From the NCBI GenBank assembly GCA_021463505.1, contig JAJTYR010000009.1:17275-81274 (forward strand): a DNA stretch of 64,000 nt. Direction: 5' to 3'. The notes under the pieces are model-generated. The model ran no database searches. It was not told the origin of the DNA and was given only the letters and a program-made list of their open reading frames with translations. The position numbers and the translations under genes are program-made. Shown here one piece after another: positions 63,926-64,000 of the stretch. The DNA is from Burkholderiaceae bacterium. GTDB lineage: Bacteria > Pseudomonadota > Gammaproteobacteria > Burkholderiales > Burkholderiaceae_E. The first letter of the stretch is position 1. Each line of letters begins with the position of its first letter.

Positions 63926-64000
63926 CTACGCTGCCAGCCTGGTTGCGAGGATACGCGCTTCGGCCAGCCAGACCCAGGCCAGCGGGGCCCAGGTTGATCG
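63926..64000 (-). CDS. Possible 3' end of a gene cut by the right edge (transposase-like, unconfirmed)
   Basis: Read on the minus strand, 24 codons are open from the edge to a TAG at 63926, ending WAPLAWVWLAEARILATRLAA. The hydrophobic, Arg-tipped end and its abrupt placement 20 bp after the crotonase gene recall the C-terminus of an IS transposase. The flank GAGGGTGTAGACGAAAT (63906-63922) could then be an IS terminal repeat. The plus strand is also open here (ATG 63921), so the assignment is weak. Confidence 0.25.
   Translation of the reverse strand, partial: RSTWAPLAWVWLAEARILATRLAA

Overview
The window is a 64 kb piece of a high-GC chromosome, most likely from a betaproteobacterium of the order Burkholderiales. 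This is inferred from gene content and gene order: engB-hemB, divergent uvrA / MFS-ssb, pilMNOPQ-aroK-aroB-dgt-gltBD, and a ccoI-ccoS-ccoNOQPGH block. It reads as core chromosome. I see no rRNA, tRNA, CRISPR array, prophage or complete insertion sequence. The only possible mobile DNA is a fragment at the extreme right edge.

Left to right: (1) 1-5.4 kb holds an engB-hemB-corA run on the minus strand, divergent from a diheme cytochrome c4 and the msrPQ periplasmic methionine-sulfoxide repair pair. (2) 5.4-9.2 kb is mrcA-lptM-lysA (minus): cell wall synthesis, an LPS-translocon lipoprotein and lysine synthesis. (3) 9.5-17.6 kb is the type IV pilus assembly operon pilMNOPQ, followed by aroK, aroB and dgt. 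(4) 17.8-24.2 kb encodes both subunits of NADPH glutamate synthase (gltBD), followed by an amidase, a MaoC-type hydratase and Hsp15. (5) 26.7-35.7 kb is a complete cbb3-type oxidase locus on the minus strand: a DsbD_2-type membrane protein, the copper ATPase ccoI, ccoS, then ccoNOQPGH and a small membrane protein of unknown function. A well-placed Anr/FNR box sits in front of ccoN. (6) 35.8-38.1 kb is a translationally coupled trio of mtnA, a class II aldolase and a small membrane methyltransferase. It looks like a methylthioadenosine 'DHAP shunt' unit. (7) 38-44.3 kb carries uvrA, an MFS transporter, ssb and an orphan PaaK-like adenylating enzyme. (8) 44.5-50.9 kb carries thrH, an FmdB-like zinc-ribbon protein, a DUF502 protein, aspS, nudB, an EEP-family phosphatase/nuclease and clsB. 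(9) 50.9-55 kb (minus) groups a mechanosensitive channel, a K+/H+ antiporter-like protein, the glutamate-cysteine-ligase-like ybdK and a class I glutamine amidotransferase/gamma-glutamyl hydrolase. (10) 55.4-63.9 kb is a TetR-controlled fatty-acid beta-oxidation cluster: acyl-CoA dehydrogenase, DUF2147 protein, bifunctional FadN-like enzyme, thiolase, alpha/beta hydrolase and enoyl-CoA hydratase. Two matching 16-bp operator-like palindromes lie in front of tetR and in front of the dehydrogenase.

The regions most worth a second look are the mtnA-aldolase-methyltransferase trio, the ybdK/amidohydrolase/antiporter/channel cluster, the small membrane gene at the end of the cbb3 operon, the AT-rich hairpin leader of pilM and the paired operators of the beta-oxidation cluster. 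Functions were assigned by reading motifs and gene context. No database search was run.
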